A DNA stretch of 64,000 bases from Streptomyces liliiviolaceus. GTDB lineage: Bacteria; Actinomycetota; Actinomycetes; Streptomycetales; Streptomycetaceae. Numbering within the stretch: position 1 is the stretch's first letter; each line of letters starts with the position of its first letter. The stretch lies in assembly GCF_018070025.1 (NCBI RefSeq), contig NZ_JAGPYQ010000001.1, positions 7,626,001 through 7,690,000 of the forward strand. Reading direction: 5' to 3'. Below the pieces are notes generated by a model that saw only the letters and a list, made by a program, of their open reading frames with translations, made no database searches and was not told the DNA's origin. The position numbers and the translations under genes were made by a program. This document shows positions 18,276-27,527 of this stretch, piece after piece.

Positions 18276-18805
18276 CGTCTTCCCCGCGCCCTTTTGTCGA
18301 CCCGGGTTGCCAGCGGTCGCGCACAGGCCGGGAATCGGAGTGGGCGCGCAATGTCCATGCCCGGGCCCGGGACGGAATCCCACGGTGTGTCAGGTGCGGA
18401 CGCAGGAAGATGCGGGGCCAGGAGGGACTCCACCGAGGTGGCGTCAGTGTGCCGCTCGCCGGGGTGCTTCGCGAGGAACCGGAGGACCAGATCTTCGAGG
18501 TCTGGTGGGACGTCGTGGCGGAGTGAGGCGAGGACCGGAGGCGAACTGGTCCGGTGCGCCAGCATGACGAGCGCTGGTATCGGGGCGGTGAACGAGGGCT
18601 CTTCGGTCAGTATGAAGTGCAGTAAGCAGCCCGGCGAGTGGAGATCGACACAATAGTCGGCGTGAGAATGGGGACTTCCTTCGAGATGCTGCATCACCTT
18701 CCCTCCACCGTCGTTGTGCACTGGCGCGACGTAGGGATGGCCGGCTCCGGCGACAGAGGCGATCTCACGCCGGGAACGCCGACCGATGCGCTGTCCCCGA
18801 GCCAT
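18272..18805 (-). pseudogene. Truncated kinase-like gene
   Basis: The frame from ATG 18805 encodes about 177 aa that align by eye with parts of the neighbouring kinase: AGHPYVAPVHNDG matches the region before the hinge, and a later stretch (LHSPGCLLHFILTEEPSFTAP ... VLRFLAKHPGERHTDA) matches the C-lobe. The glycine loop, catalytic lysine, HRD and DFG segments between and before these are missing. It appears to be an internally deleted duplicate. Its stop overlaps the intact kinase start (ATGA), so it may still be translated as a leader or pseudokinase fragment. Confidence 0.55.
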
Positions 18806-19334
18806 ACGGGGGCCTCCCCAAAATGTGTACATAACCGGTCCGTCCCGGACCATCACGGTGCGTGCATGGTCGCTGACGATCCTAGGCCAGCACGAGAGAA
18901 CCGGAGAGCGGACGAGTAAGCCGAAAGTCTGGAAGCTGCCGAATACTTCTCCAATGCCCCGCTTCATGAGAGTTGAGTGCCCCTAGGGGCGGTGTACGGC
19001 CTACGGCGCTACGCCGTATTCAAGGGGACCGGACAGAGTGCTGGGGCCTTTCACGGGGGCTCCGCAGCTACGGGTTCGGGGCAGGTCACGGGTTAGCAAT
19101 ATTGACCCTTGTGTTGTGTGCCCTGTTGTCCGTGTTCTGAAGCACGGCCCCTGATGATGTATCAAATTAGCAACCTCCTCCTCCAGACGAAACCAGTCGC
19201 CTGAAGGCCGCTTTCCATTCAGGTCCGGCCGCAAGTCGTCATCCGGCACACGGGCAGCCCGCGCATGGGGCGGCCACGCCAGCATGGATTCCGCAGTCGT
19301 GCAGGAGAGCAGAGTGCAGCGGAGGGTGAAGCCC
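18806..19334. other. Intergenic gap, no gene recognised
   Basis: About 530 bp between the broken kinase-like gene and the divergent zinc-protein gene. Open frames on both strands here look like shadows and none has a convincing start. It must contain the promoters of the two diverging transcription units. Confidence 0.4.
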
Positions 19335-20087
19335 ATGGCCAAGTCCACGGAGGAGCAGAAGCGGCAACGAGCCGCCAAGTGCGCTTTGCGCTCGGCCCTC
19401 GAAGCCGAAGCGGATGACCGGCGACGCCGCGAGCGGGATGAGCAGTGGAAGCGAGAAGGAACACGCCTCACCTGGGCGGAGTACGCGGCTGGTGAGCCCT
19501 GCCGCGGTTGCGGACAGCCCATGACGGATGAACTGGGGAGCTGGCCACCCCTCATGAAGTTGTCCGAGGCGGAGAAGCGCGAGTACGAGGAAGCCGATAA
19601 GAAGTTCCGCGAGCGGCACGCCGACTGCCGGAACTCCCGGTGGACCGTCAGCGGATCTCGGTTAACACACTGCTGTTTCTGTTGCCCACCGCCGCCGCTG
19701 GGGCCGAAGCAGGTGGAGAAGCTCGCCAGACTGTTCGCTTCTGGGCCCTCACGGGAGGAGCGCAAGAAAGACCTCGATAGTTGGGATCTGACTCTTCGTT
19801 GCGACCACGTGGTGGCCTGCATTCAGCATCGCGAGAACACCCACGTTTCCACACGTGTCGTCGAGTGCCCAGAGTGCGGAGAGCGCCGCGGCGTAGTGAG
19901 TAGCGAGCGGGCAGGGCCCGCCTACCGCGATGACGAGACCATCCGTGAGCGCGCGGCAGCCAGCCGAGAGCGGCTTGCCCAGGAACTGACAGCCGCCGAG
20001 GCTAAGCTGACTCGTCAGCAGAAGAATGCGGCGGCGACCCAACGGCGCATCGCCGGGCTCCAGGAACAGCTCGGCAGTGAGCCCTGA
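19335..20087 (+). CDS. Hypothetical protein with zinc-binding cysteine pairs and coiled coil
   Basis: A 250-aa protein of unknown function. The start ATG at 19335 (MAKSTEEQK) has GGAGGG about ten bases upstream. The N-terminal 60 residues are highly charged and helical. A CRGCGQPM knuckle, a cysteine/histidine-rich block (CCFCCPPPP) and a C-terminal CPECGERRG knuckle suggest one or two zinc ribbons, and the last 50 residues are a predicted coiled coil. It precedes the Wadjet genes in the same direction by about 210 bp, so it could be an accessory gene, but I know of no such link. Confidence 0.7.
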   Translation: MAKSTEEQKRQRAAKCALRSALEAEADDRRRRERDEQWKREGTRLTWAEYAAGEPCRGCGQPMTDELGSWPPLMKLSEAEKREYEEADKKFRERHADCRNSRWTVSGSRLTHCCFCCPPPPLGPKQVEKLARLFASGPSREERKKDLDSWDLTLRCDHVVACIQHRENTHVSTRVVECPECGERRGVVSSERAGPAYRDDETIRERAAASRERLAQELTAAEAKLTRQQKNAAATQRRIAGLQEQLGSEP

Positions 20088-20279
20088 TGACACGAAGCCC
20101 AGCCAGCAGCACCGCGCCATTCACTGGCTTCGCTTGCAACGGGTTGCCGGCCGGGAACCCTCGTGAACGTACCCCGTTCTCCTCGAAGCCACTCGGTACA
20201 GAAGCCGAGGGACCCATTCAGGGGGTTTGCCACACGTCCGCGGCATTTTCGGCCACTCACCGGCGGCGCCCGGCTGCGC

Positions 20280-20297
20280 CGCGTAACCTCACGGGCA
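20280..20297 (+). promoter_or_regulatory. Possible leaderless promoter of jetA
   Basis: The sequence TAACCT at about 20284-20289 fits the TANNNT -10 consensus and ends seven bases before the ATG at 20297. No ribosome-binding site is visible before this ATG. Together these suggest a leaderless transcript, which is common in Streptomyces. No clear -35 box is seen, so this is an inference. Confidence 0.35.
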
Positions 20298-21952
20298 TGG
20301 GGGCATCAGCATCCGGTGCAGGTCAGGACGCCGGCAAGGAGGCGCGGCGGCTGGACGCGTACACGTACCTGAGCGCGAGCGAGCGGCTGGAGCACATCGC
20401 GATCATGCGGGTCTTCTGCGGAACGCTGCTGGCGGATCTTGCCGTCCCGGACATCCTGACGAAGCTGCATCACAGCAGTGGTTGCGCCGCGGGACTCGAC
20501 GCCGACACCCTCACGGTCCGGCTGGAACAGCTGGTGCAGTGGGGGAACCTGCTGCGCAGCAGCCACACGGTGAAGGCGTCCACCATCAGCGAGTACCAGC
20601 GTTCCCGCTCGCGCTACCAGCTGTCGAAACTGGGCGAACGCATCCAGCGGGACGCCGATGGGGTCCTGGCCGAGGCTGACGCCGCCCGCGAGGTGAGCAA
20701 CGAACTGCTGGCCCTCGTCGAGCGCGGGCTGCGTGAGCTGGCCGACCTCGTGACCGCGCCGGGCGGCGTCGAGCCGCAGGACGGACTGGAGCGGATCAGC
20801 TCGCTGTTCGTGCAGTTCACCGAGTTCGCGGACTCCATACGCGACTTCTACGCCTATCTCGGCCAGGTGCTGTCCCGCTACGACCTGGACAGCGCCGAGT
20901 ACCAGGGCTTCAAGGAGCTGCTCCTGGACTACGTCGAGGCAATCACGGAGGACGTGGCATTCCGTGCGCCCCGGATCTCGGCGACGTTGGACATCCTGTG
21001 GCCGCGCATCCCGGCTCTGCTGGATCGGCTGGACGCCCACGCCCAGGGGCTCACCGGGCTGACGGCGCAGGGCGAAGGACGCCTGGAGGTCCGGGTGCAG
21101 CGCAGCCGGGGCCGCGAGTTCACGGACTGGGAAGGCATGCGCGGCTGGTTCAGGGACACCGATGGTCAGGGCAGCCAGGTCGATCAGCTGCGGGACGCCA
21201 CGCTGCGCGCGTTGCAGTCACTGCTCGCCAACGCCAAGCGGATGCTGCGATCGGCCACCGGGGAGATGTCCCGGCGCAAGGATCTGCTACGGCTCGCCCG
21301 CTGGTTCGAGGAGGCGGCGCCGCAGGACGCCCACGACATCGCCGTCGCCGCTTTCGGTCTGTACGGCGCCCGACACCTGGGCATCCCCCCGGCCACCGAC
21401 GAGGTGGTGCCCGCCTATACGAGCTGGTGGACCGGTCCGGTGGTCGAGGTGCCGGTGGCTCTGCGAGAGAGGGGCAGCCGTTCCCAGCGGGGCCGGCCTT
21501 CCGCGGTGGAGGACCATTCCGCGCAGAAGGAGCGGTTGCGGGAGGCCGCCCGGCAGCGGGCGGCGGCCAGGACAGCGGCGGCGGACGAACTGCGCAGCGC
21601 GTCGGGTCGGTTCGCCGATGTACGACTCACCTCGGCGGCGCTCGGGCTGCTCTTGGAACTGCTGGCCACGGCACTCGGGAACGCTCAGCTCAGGCGACTC
21701 GCCGATACGGACGGGGAGGGGCCTGCGGGCTTCGGACTCGACTCGGCGCGCAGCGAGGACGCCGAACTGGGCATCCGGCTCACCGTGCTTCGGGTGGCGG
21801 GCGCGCGGACGGTGCTGTACTCGGCCGACGGTGACCTGCTGCTGGACGACCTGGAGCTGGACATCAGCCGTATCGCAGCCGCAGTCGACGGTGAAGGAGC
21901 TCGCGACGGTGAAGGCGTTGTTGGCAGCGAGGCCGAGGTGAGCGTGTCATGA
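20297..21952 (+). CDS. jetA: JetA, Wadjet subunit (DUF2397 family)
   Basis: First gene of a Wadjet operon, an SMC-like complex that senses and cleaves circular plasmids. The 551-aa product resembles the DUF2397/TIGR02677 family, the kleisin-like JetA of type II Wadjet: it opens with YLSASERLEHIAIMRVF and contains the long helical middle and FxxLARWFEEA segment typical of it. I chose ATG 20297 (MGASASGAG) because the upstream 70 codons of open frame are atypical; ribosome-binding signals are weak. It overlaps jetB by four bases. Assignment rests on gene order and family resemblance. Confidence 0.87.
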   Translation: MGASASGAGQDAGKEARRLDAYTYLSASERLEHIAIMRVFCGTLLADLAVPDILTKLHHSSGCAAGLDADTLTVRLEQLVQWGNLLRSSHTVKASTISEYQRSRSRYQLSKLGERIQRDADGVLAEADAAREVSNELLALVERGLRELADLVTAPGGVEPQDGLERISSLFVQFTEFADSIRDFYAYLGQVLSRYDLDSAEYQGFKELLLDYVEAITEDVAFRAPRISATLDILWPRIPALLDRLDAHAQGLTGLTAQGEGRLEVRVQRSRGREFTDWEGMRGWFRDTDGQGSQVDQLRDATLRALQSLLANAKRMLRSATGEMSRRKDLLRLARWFEEAAPQDAHDIAVAAFGLYGARHLGIPPATDEVVPAYTSWWTGPVVEVPVALRERGSRSQRGRPSAVEDHSAQKERLREAARQRAAARTAAADELRSASGRFADVRLTSAALGLLLELLATALGNAQLRRLADTDGEGPAGFGLDSARSEDAELGIRLTVLRVAGARTVLYSADGDLLLDDLELDISRIAAAVDGEGARDGEGVVGSEAEVSVS

Positions 21953-23274
21953 CCCTTCCCTCGGCTCACGACGTGGCCTTGGCCGCCGAACGCCGTACCG
22001 CCGCCCGGCTGTTGCTCGCCCACCCCCTGGTCGCATCGAACGGCCCGCATGCCGACCTCTTCCCTCTGATCCGCAGGCATGCCGACTGGCTGGGCAAACG
22101 GTTCCAGCAGGTGCTCGGCTACCGCCTGTTGGTCGATGGCTCGTTCGCCCGGCTGTTCAAGGCGGGATTGGGAGCGGGATCGGGTCGCAGGCTGGAGCGT
22201 TCCAGCGGCACCCCGTTCACCCCGCACACGTACGCCTGTCTCGCGCTGGCCCTGTCTGTTCTGGTTACCGCGCCCGAGCAGATGCTGTTGTCGCACCTGG
22301 TCGCCGACATCAGGGCCGCTGCCGCTGACGCGGGGATCGAGCTGGAGGAGACGGGCCGGGCGGCCGGGAAGCGGACCCTGGTGGCGGCTCTGCGCCGGCT
22401 CGTCGAGTGGGGTGTCCTCGTCGAGACCGAGGGCCAGGTGGCCGCGATCGCGCAGGAGGCGGGCGGGGAGGCCCTGATCACGGTGGACCGGGAGCTGGCA
22501 CGCGTGGTCGTCGCCGGCCCGCTCGCGCAAGCGCGGGACGGCGCCGACCTGGTGCGGCGGGCGGCGGACCCGGGGTTCAGCGGGCCGCGCACCTACGTGC
22601 GCCGGATGCTCGTGGAGACACCTGTTGTCCACCTTGACGAGCTGACCGATGCCGAGCGTGACTGGCTGCGCACCCGGCAGCGCCGGGAAGCCCAGGCTTT
22701 CTCCGAACTCCTGGGTCTGGAGATGGAGATCCGGGCCGAGGGCGTGGCTCTGGTGGACCCCGAGGAGGAGCTGACGGATCTGCACCTGCCGGGCACCGGA
22801 ACCGTTGCACAGGCCGCGCTGCTGCTGGTGGAACGGCTCGTGGAACGGCTTCGGCCCCAGGAACCGGGGCATCCGGCGACCGGCGGGAGGCTCGTCATCG
22901 GGGTAGCCGTCCCGGACGGCCTGGTGGACGAGGTGGTCACCGAGCTCATCGCCGAGTACGGGCAGCGCAGCAACTGGCAGCGCGGCTACCTGGAGGACCT
23001 TCCCTCCCTGCGGGAGGCCGTACTGGACCTGTTGGTCCGCATGCGGCTGATGGCCTGTGCCGGGCGGCTGCGCGCCGAGGGAGAAGGTCTGCCGGAGGGG
23101 TACGTCGAGGAGGCGTCGCAAGGACGCACGGTGACCGATGTCCATGGCGCACGGCCCGGCGGCGAGGGCTGGGTGTTGCTGGCCGCGGCGGCACGCTACG
23201 CCACCCTCGTGACCGTGCGACCGGCTGCCAAAGCTCGCCAAGGAACCGATGTGCAAGAGGAGTTGCCGCTATGA
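21949..23274 (+). CDS. jetB: JetB, Wadjet subunit (DUF2398 family)
   Basis: The 441-aa protein matches the DUF2398/TIGR02678 family, the KITE-like partner of JetA and JetC in type II Wadjet. Visible family features are the N-terminal AERRTAARLLLAHPLV, a winged-helix-like middle (TLVAALRRLVEWGVL) and the FSGPRTYVRRMLVETPVV segment. Both ends overlap neighbours by four bases (ATGA), which indicates translational coupling and fixed stoichiometry in the complex. Confidence 0.88.
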   Translation: MTLPSAHDVALAAERRTAARLLLAHPLVASNGPHADLFPLIRRHADWLGKRFQQVLGYRLLVDGSFARLFKAGLGAGSGRRLERSSGTPFTPHTYACLALALSVLVTAPEQMLLSHLVADIRAAAADAGIELEETGRAAGKRTLVAALRRLVEWGVLVETEGQVAAIAQEAGGEALITVDRELARVVVAGPLAQARDGADLVRRAADPGFSGPRTYVRRMLVETPVVHLDELTDAERDWLRTRQRREAQAFSELLGLEMEIRAEGVALVDPEEELTDLHLPGTGTVAQAALLLVERLVERLRPQEPGHPATGGRLVIGVAVPDGLVDEVVTELIAEYGQRSNWQRGYLEDLPSLREAVLDLLVRMRLMACAGRLRAEGEGLPEGYVEEASQGRTVTDVHGARPGGEGWVLLAAAARYATLVTVRPAAKARQGTDVQEELPL

Positions 23275-26200
23275 CCACCGACGCGCGTGGCCTCGTTCCG
23301 CTGCCGCGTTCCGGCCCCGCGGCAAACACCACCCCCGCGACCACCACCGGCACCCGCTTCCGACTGCACCGGGCAGGCATCCAGAACGTCTGGCAGTACG
23401 ACGCCCAGGAGTTCTCCTTCGGCGAAGGACGGCTGCTCCTGCGCGGCAAGAACGGCGCGGGCAAGTCCAAGGCCCTGGAGATGCTGCTCCCGTATCTCCT
23501 GGACGGCGACTCCCGGGCACTGGACGCAACCGGCACCGGCCGCACCACGCTCCCCTGGCTGATGCTGGACGGGTTCGAGCAGACCAATCGTCTCGGGTAC
23601 CTGTGGGTGGAGTTCCGGGGCACGGCCGACGACGGCGGCCAACGTTTCCTGACGCTCGGTGTCGCCATCCGTGCCTCGAAGTCGACGCAGAAGGCGCTGC
23701 CGACGTTCTTCGTCACCCCGCTGCGGATCGGTGAGGATCTGCACCTGGTCGACGGTGGGAAGCCGTTGCCGGTCGACCGGCTCAAGGAGCTCGTCGGCTC
23801 CGACAACACGACCGAGCGTGCCGTCATGCACCGCTCCCGGGTGGCCCGCGACCTGTTCGGCATCACCGACGCGACGCGCTACCGCAACCTCACCCAGCTC
23901 CTCCACCGGCTGCGGCGCCCCACGGTCGGGGACCGCATCGAGCACGGCGGCCTGGCCTCCCTGCTGAGCGAGACCCTGCCAGCGCTCGACGAAGACGTGG
24001 TCGAGAAGGTGGCACGCAACCTCCACGACCTCGACGCCGTACGGGACGAACTCGGCCGCCTGGAACGCACCGACACAGCACTGCGCACGTTCCTCACCAG
24101 TTACCGCGGCTACCTGGCCGGAGTCCTGCGCGCCTCCGCGCAGCGAGTCAGCCACGAGCTGGGCGTCCTCGCGCAGCGGCGCCGGGTGGCCGGAGACGCC
24201 GCACAGCGGACGAGCGACCTGCGGACGCAGGAGGAGGAGGCGAAGGGCCGGCTGGAGACCCTGCGCGAGGAGGAACAGGCCGCCAGGACCGACCTGGCCG
24301 CCTTGCATGCCAGTCACGCCTACCGCAGCCTGCGCGAACTGTCGGAACGCCGCGGCACGGTCGAGGCGCTGCACACCGCCGCCGTGGCCGCCTTCACCAC
24401 CCTGCGCAACGCGCACGACACGGAGGAGAGCACGGCGGAGCGGCTCGCCGAAGGGGTCGAACACCTGGGGAGTCGGCTGGCCGAGCTGGGAACCGAACAC
24501 CGCGAGCTGCTGACGCACGCGGAGAAAGCCGGGCTCCCCACCGGTCATCTCGGCGAGGCGATGGCCCTGTCACGCACCGCCCTGTCCCAGGCCGCCGAGG
24601 CGGAGCTGACGACTCCGGACGGGGAGACGAGCACCGTACGGCACCGGTCGGCAGCCCGCGTGAACACGGCCACCACGCGGGAGGGGCTGCGGTCCTGGCA
24701 GAACCAGCTGGAGGACGCCGAGACGGTCGCGAAAAACCGGGCCCGTATGGTCCAGGAAGTGAACCGCCTCATCTCACGGGCGGATGCGGCCCGCGCCGGA
24801 GCGGCTCAGGCCGATGCCGAGCGGGAACGGCTGGAGGGCGAGGCGGAAGAGACCGCCGGCCGTCTCGACGTCAGCCGCCAGAATGTGGCCGAGGAGAGCG
24901 ACGTCTATGCGGGCAGTGTCGCCGAGTGGACAGCGCACACGCGGACCGTGCTGGGGCCCGACTGCCCGCCGCTGGACGCCGTCCATGCCACGGTCGGCCA
25001 CGAGACCTCCGCCGACGCACCGTTCGCGGACCGCACGCTGCCCCCCGACATCGACAGTCAGGCGTGGCGAACCGCCCAGACCGCACTCGAACCGTACGGC
25101 GAGGAACTCACCGCACGCCGGGACGCACTGGCGCTCGGCGCCGGCCGACTCAACGAGGAAGCCGACCGCCTGACGAAGCAGAAACGGGACTGGGAGCAAC
25201 GTACCGACCCCGAGCCGTCGGCCCCGCACCATCGCGTCGCCGAAAGGACGCCGGGCAGCGGAGCACCCTTCTACCGGCTCGTGGACTTCGCGGACAACCT
25301 GGCACCGGCCGACCGAGCCGGTCTCGAAGGGGCGCTGGAAGCAAGCGGAATCCTGGACGCGTGGGTAGGCGCGGACGGCATCCTTCTCGACCCCCGCACC
25401 CGGGACACCCTCCTCCAGCCCGGTCCCGCTCTGTCCGACGGACCGACTCTCGCATCGGCGCTACGCCCGGCACCTGAACCGGGGTGCGGTGTGACGTCCG
25501 AGCGCGTGGAGGGTCTGCTGGCCGCTGTCGCACTCGCACCGGCAGCACAGACCACCACACACAACGCGGTCTACTACGACGGCAGTTGGCGTCTGGGCGT
25601 ACTCAGCGGCCGTCACGACAAGGGCGACACCGAGTACGTGGGGGCCGCCGTACGCGCAGCGACCCGGCGCCGCATCCTCGCCGAGCTGGAGGAGCGGATC
25701 ACGCGGACGAAACAGCGGCTCGCCGACGTCCGCGCCGAACTCGCCGTAACCGATGCCATGCGTCGGGCTCTCACACTCGCCGAACGGAACTTCCCCCGGG
25801 CACAAGATCTCGCGAAAGCATGGAGCAGGGCCGAATCAGCCGACAAGGCCCTGCGTGACCTGACCGTCAAGGCGACCCGGGCGGCACGGCAGGCCGAGGA
25901 GGCCCGCGCTCTCGCGGTGTCGGCGCGTGCCGAGGCGGACGCCACCGCGACCGCCCACGACCTGCCCGGCGCCCCTGACGCACTGGACCGCGTACGCACC
26001 GCACTGGCTGCCCTGCTCAGCGGTGTGGGGCATCTGCGCAGGGCGGTCGGCGGCACGGGCGAGCGGCTCGGCGCGAATCAGACGGATGCCGAACGGTACG
26101 AGCGTGCCTGTGAGGATCGCCTGGTCGCGGAAGAGAGCTACAAGGTCCATCTCACCCGACTGCGCACCGCTGAGCAGGACCTGCGGACCCGCGAGGAGGC

Positions 26201-27527
26201 CATCGGATCGTCCGCGGAGGAGATCCTCACCCGCGAGCAGGAGACCAAGCAGCGCATCGCGAACGCCGTCCGCGCCCTGCCTGGGGCTGGGCGAGCCCGC
26301 GACGACCTCCACGACCTGCGCGTGCGCGCGGAAGAGGACGAGAAGCGTCTGCGCGGGACCCTGGCGGACCAGGAGACAGCGGTCATCGACACCGGCGGCG
26401 CTCTGCGCAGCGCTCTCGGCCGACCGGAGGTGGTACTCGGCGCCGGACTGGACCGGTCCTCGCTGCCCGAGTATGTGTCGGACGATCCCAGTGTGGACGT
26501 CCGCAGCCGTCTGCGCGCGCTACGGGCTCTCGCCGACGCCGTGGAGCAGGCCCTCGGCCGTCCGAAGAACGAGGTGTCGGACAGTACCCTGCTCAACCGG
26601 CACACCGATCTGCGCGACCAGCTGGCCGGCGGATTCGACGCACAGCTGGAGGAACGCGACGGGATCAAGGTCTGCCGACTGGTCGACGACCACGGGTCCC
26701 ATGACGTCGCGGCCGTCGGCGAGCGGATCGCGGGCCAGGCTGCGGAGGCCCGAGGACGGCTCACCGAACGCGAACGCGAGGTGTTCCAGCGGTTCCTGAC
26801 CGGCGAGCTCGGCGACCATCTCTCAACTCAGGTCATCACCGCGGCGAACCTGATCGCGGCTCTCAACGACACCCTGCGGACCGTGCGCACCTCCCACGGT
26901 CTCGGCGTCGAGCTGCTGTGGAAGCTGGACGAAGACGTGGACGCGGACGTCCGGGCAGCCGTGGACCTGCTGCGCAGTCCGTCGAGCCTCCGAACGCGCG
27001 AGGAGACCGAGCAGCTCCGCGAAGTCCTGCAACGCCGGATCGAGGACGCCCGACGGGCCGATCCCTCAGCCGGTTACGCCGCCCACCTTCGGACCGCGCT
27101 GGACTACCGCGACTGGTTCCGCTTCCACACCTTCGTGGTCGAGGACGCGGCTCCGGGTCGCCGTAGGAAGCTGACCGGCCGGACCGGGCTGAGCCAGGGC
27201 GAACAGCGAGTGCTCTCCTACCTCGTGCTCTTCGCCGCAGCCGCCGCCCACTTCACCAGCCTCGCCGAGTCGGCACCGCACGCGCCACGGCTGATCCTCC
27301 TGGACGACGCCTTCGCCAAGGTCGACGAACCCACCCACGGTCGACTGGGTCGTATCCTCGTCGACCTCGATCTCGACTTCGTCCTCACCAGCGAACGACT
27401 CATGGGCAACTGGCCCGAGGTTCCATCCCTGCACATCTACGAGTGCCTGCGTGATCCCCATGTCCGAGGCGTGGCCACCCTGCACTACACCTGGAACGGC
27501 CGCCACCGGCGTCTGGTATCCGTGTGA
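23271..27527 (+). CDS. jetC: JetC, SMC/MukB-like ATPase of Wadjet
   Basis: The motor subunit of Wadjet: an SMC-like ATPase thought to extrude DNA loops and hand small circles to JetD. The 1418-aa product has an N-terminal ATPase half with Walker A GKNGAGKSKALEM, a long pair of coiled-coil arms (about residues 240-560 and 780-1100) around a hinge-like middle, and a C-terminal half with the ABC signature LSQGEQR and Walker B LILLDDAFAKVD. It belongs to the TIGR02680 family. It starts within the jetB stop and its own stop overlaps the jetD GTG. Confidence 0.92.
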   Translation: MTTDARGLVPLPRSGPAANTTPATTTGTRFRLHRAGIQNVWQYDAQEFSFGEGRLLLRGKNGAGKSKALEMLLPYLLDGDSRALDATGTGRTTLPWLMLDGFEQTNRLGYLWVEFRGTADDGGQRFLTLGVAIRASKSTQKALPTFFVTPLRIGEDLHLVDGGKPLPVDRLKELVGSDNTTERAVMHRSRVARDLFGITDATRYRNLTQLLHRLRRPTVGDRIEHGGLASLLSETLPALDEDVVEKVARNLHDLDAVRDELGRLERTDTALRTFLTSYRGYLAGVLRASAQRVSHELGVLAQRRRVAGDAAQRTSDLRTQEEEAKGRLETLREEEQAARTDLAALHASHAYRSLRELSERRGTVEALHTAAVAAFTTLRNAHDTEESTAERLAEGVEHLGSRLAELGTEHRELLTHAEKAGLPTGHLGEAMALSRTALSQAAEAELTTPDGETSTVRHRSAARVNTATTREGLRSWQNQLEDAETVAKNRARMVQEVNRLISRADAARAGAAQADAERERLEGEAEETAGRLDVSRQNVAEESDVYAGSVAEWTAHTRTVLGPDCPPLDAVHATVGHETSADAPFADRTLPPDIDSQAWRTAQTALEPYGEELTARRDALALGAGRLNEEADRLTKQKRDWEQRTDPEPSAPHHRVAERTPGSGAPFYRLVDFADNLAPADRAGLEGALEASGILDAWVGADGILLDPRTRDTLLQPGPALSDGPTLASALRPAPEPGCGVTSERVEGLLAAVALAPAAQTTTHNAVYYDGSWRLGVLSGRHDKGDTEYVGAAVRAATRRRILAELEERITRTKQRLADVRAELAVTDAMRRALTLAERNFPRAQDLAKAWSRAESADKALRDLTVKATRAARQAEEARALAVSARAEADATATAHDLPGAPDALDRVRTALAALLSGVGHLRRAVGGTGERLGANQTDAERYERACEDRLVAEESYKVHLTRLRTAEQDLRTREEAIGSSAEEILTREQETKQRIANAVRALPGAGRARDDLHDLRVRAEEDEKRLRGTLADQETAVIDTGGALRSALGRPEVVLGAGLDRSSLPEYVSDDPSVDVRSRLRALRALADAVEQALGRPKNEVSDSTLLNRHTDLRDQLAGGFDAQLEERDGIKVCRLVDDHGSHDVAAVGERIAGQAAEARGRLTEREREVFQRFLTGELGDHLSTQVITAANLIAALNDTLRTVRTSHGLGVELLWKLDEDVDADVRAAVDLLRSPSSLRTREETEQLREVLQRRIEDARRADPSAGYAAHLRTALDYRDWFRFHTFVVEDAAPGRRRKLTGRTGLSQGEQRVLSYLVLFAAAAAHFTSLAESAPHAPRLILLDDAFAKVDEPTHGRLGRILVDLDLDFVLTSERLMGNWPEVPSLHIYECLRDPHVRGVATLHYTWNGRHRRLVSV

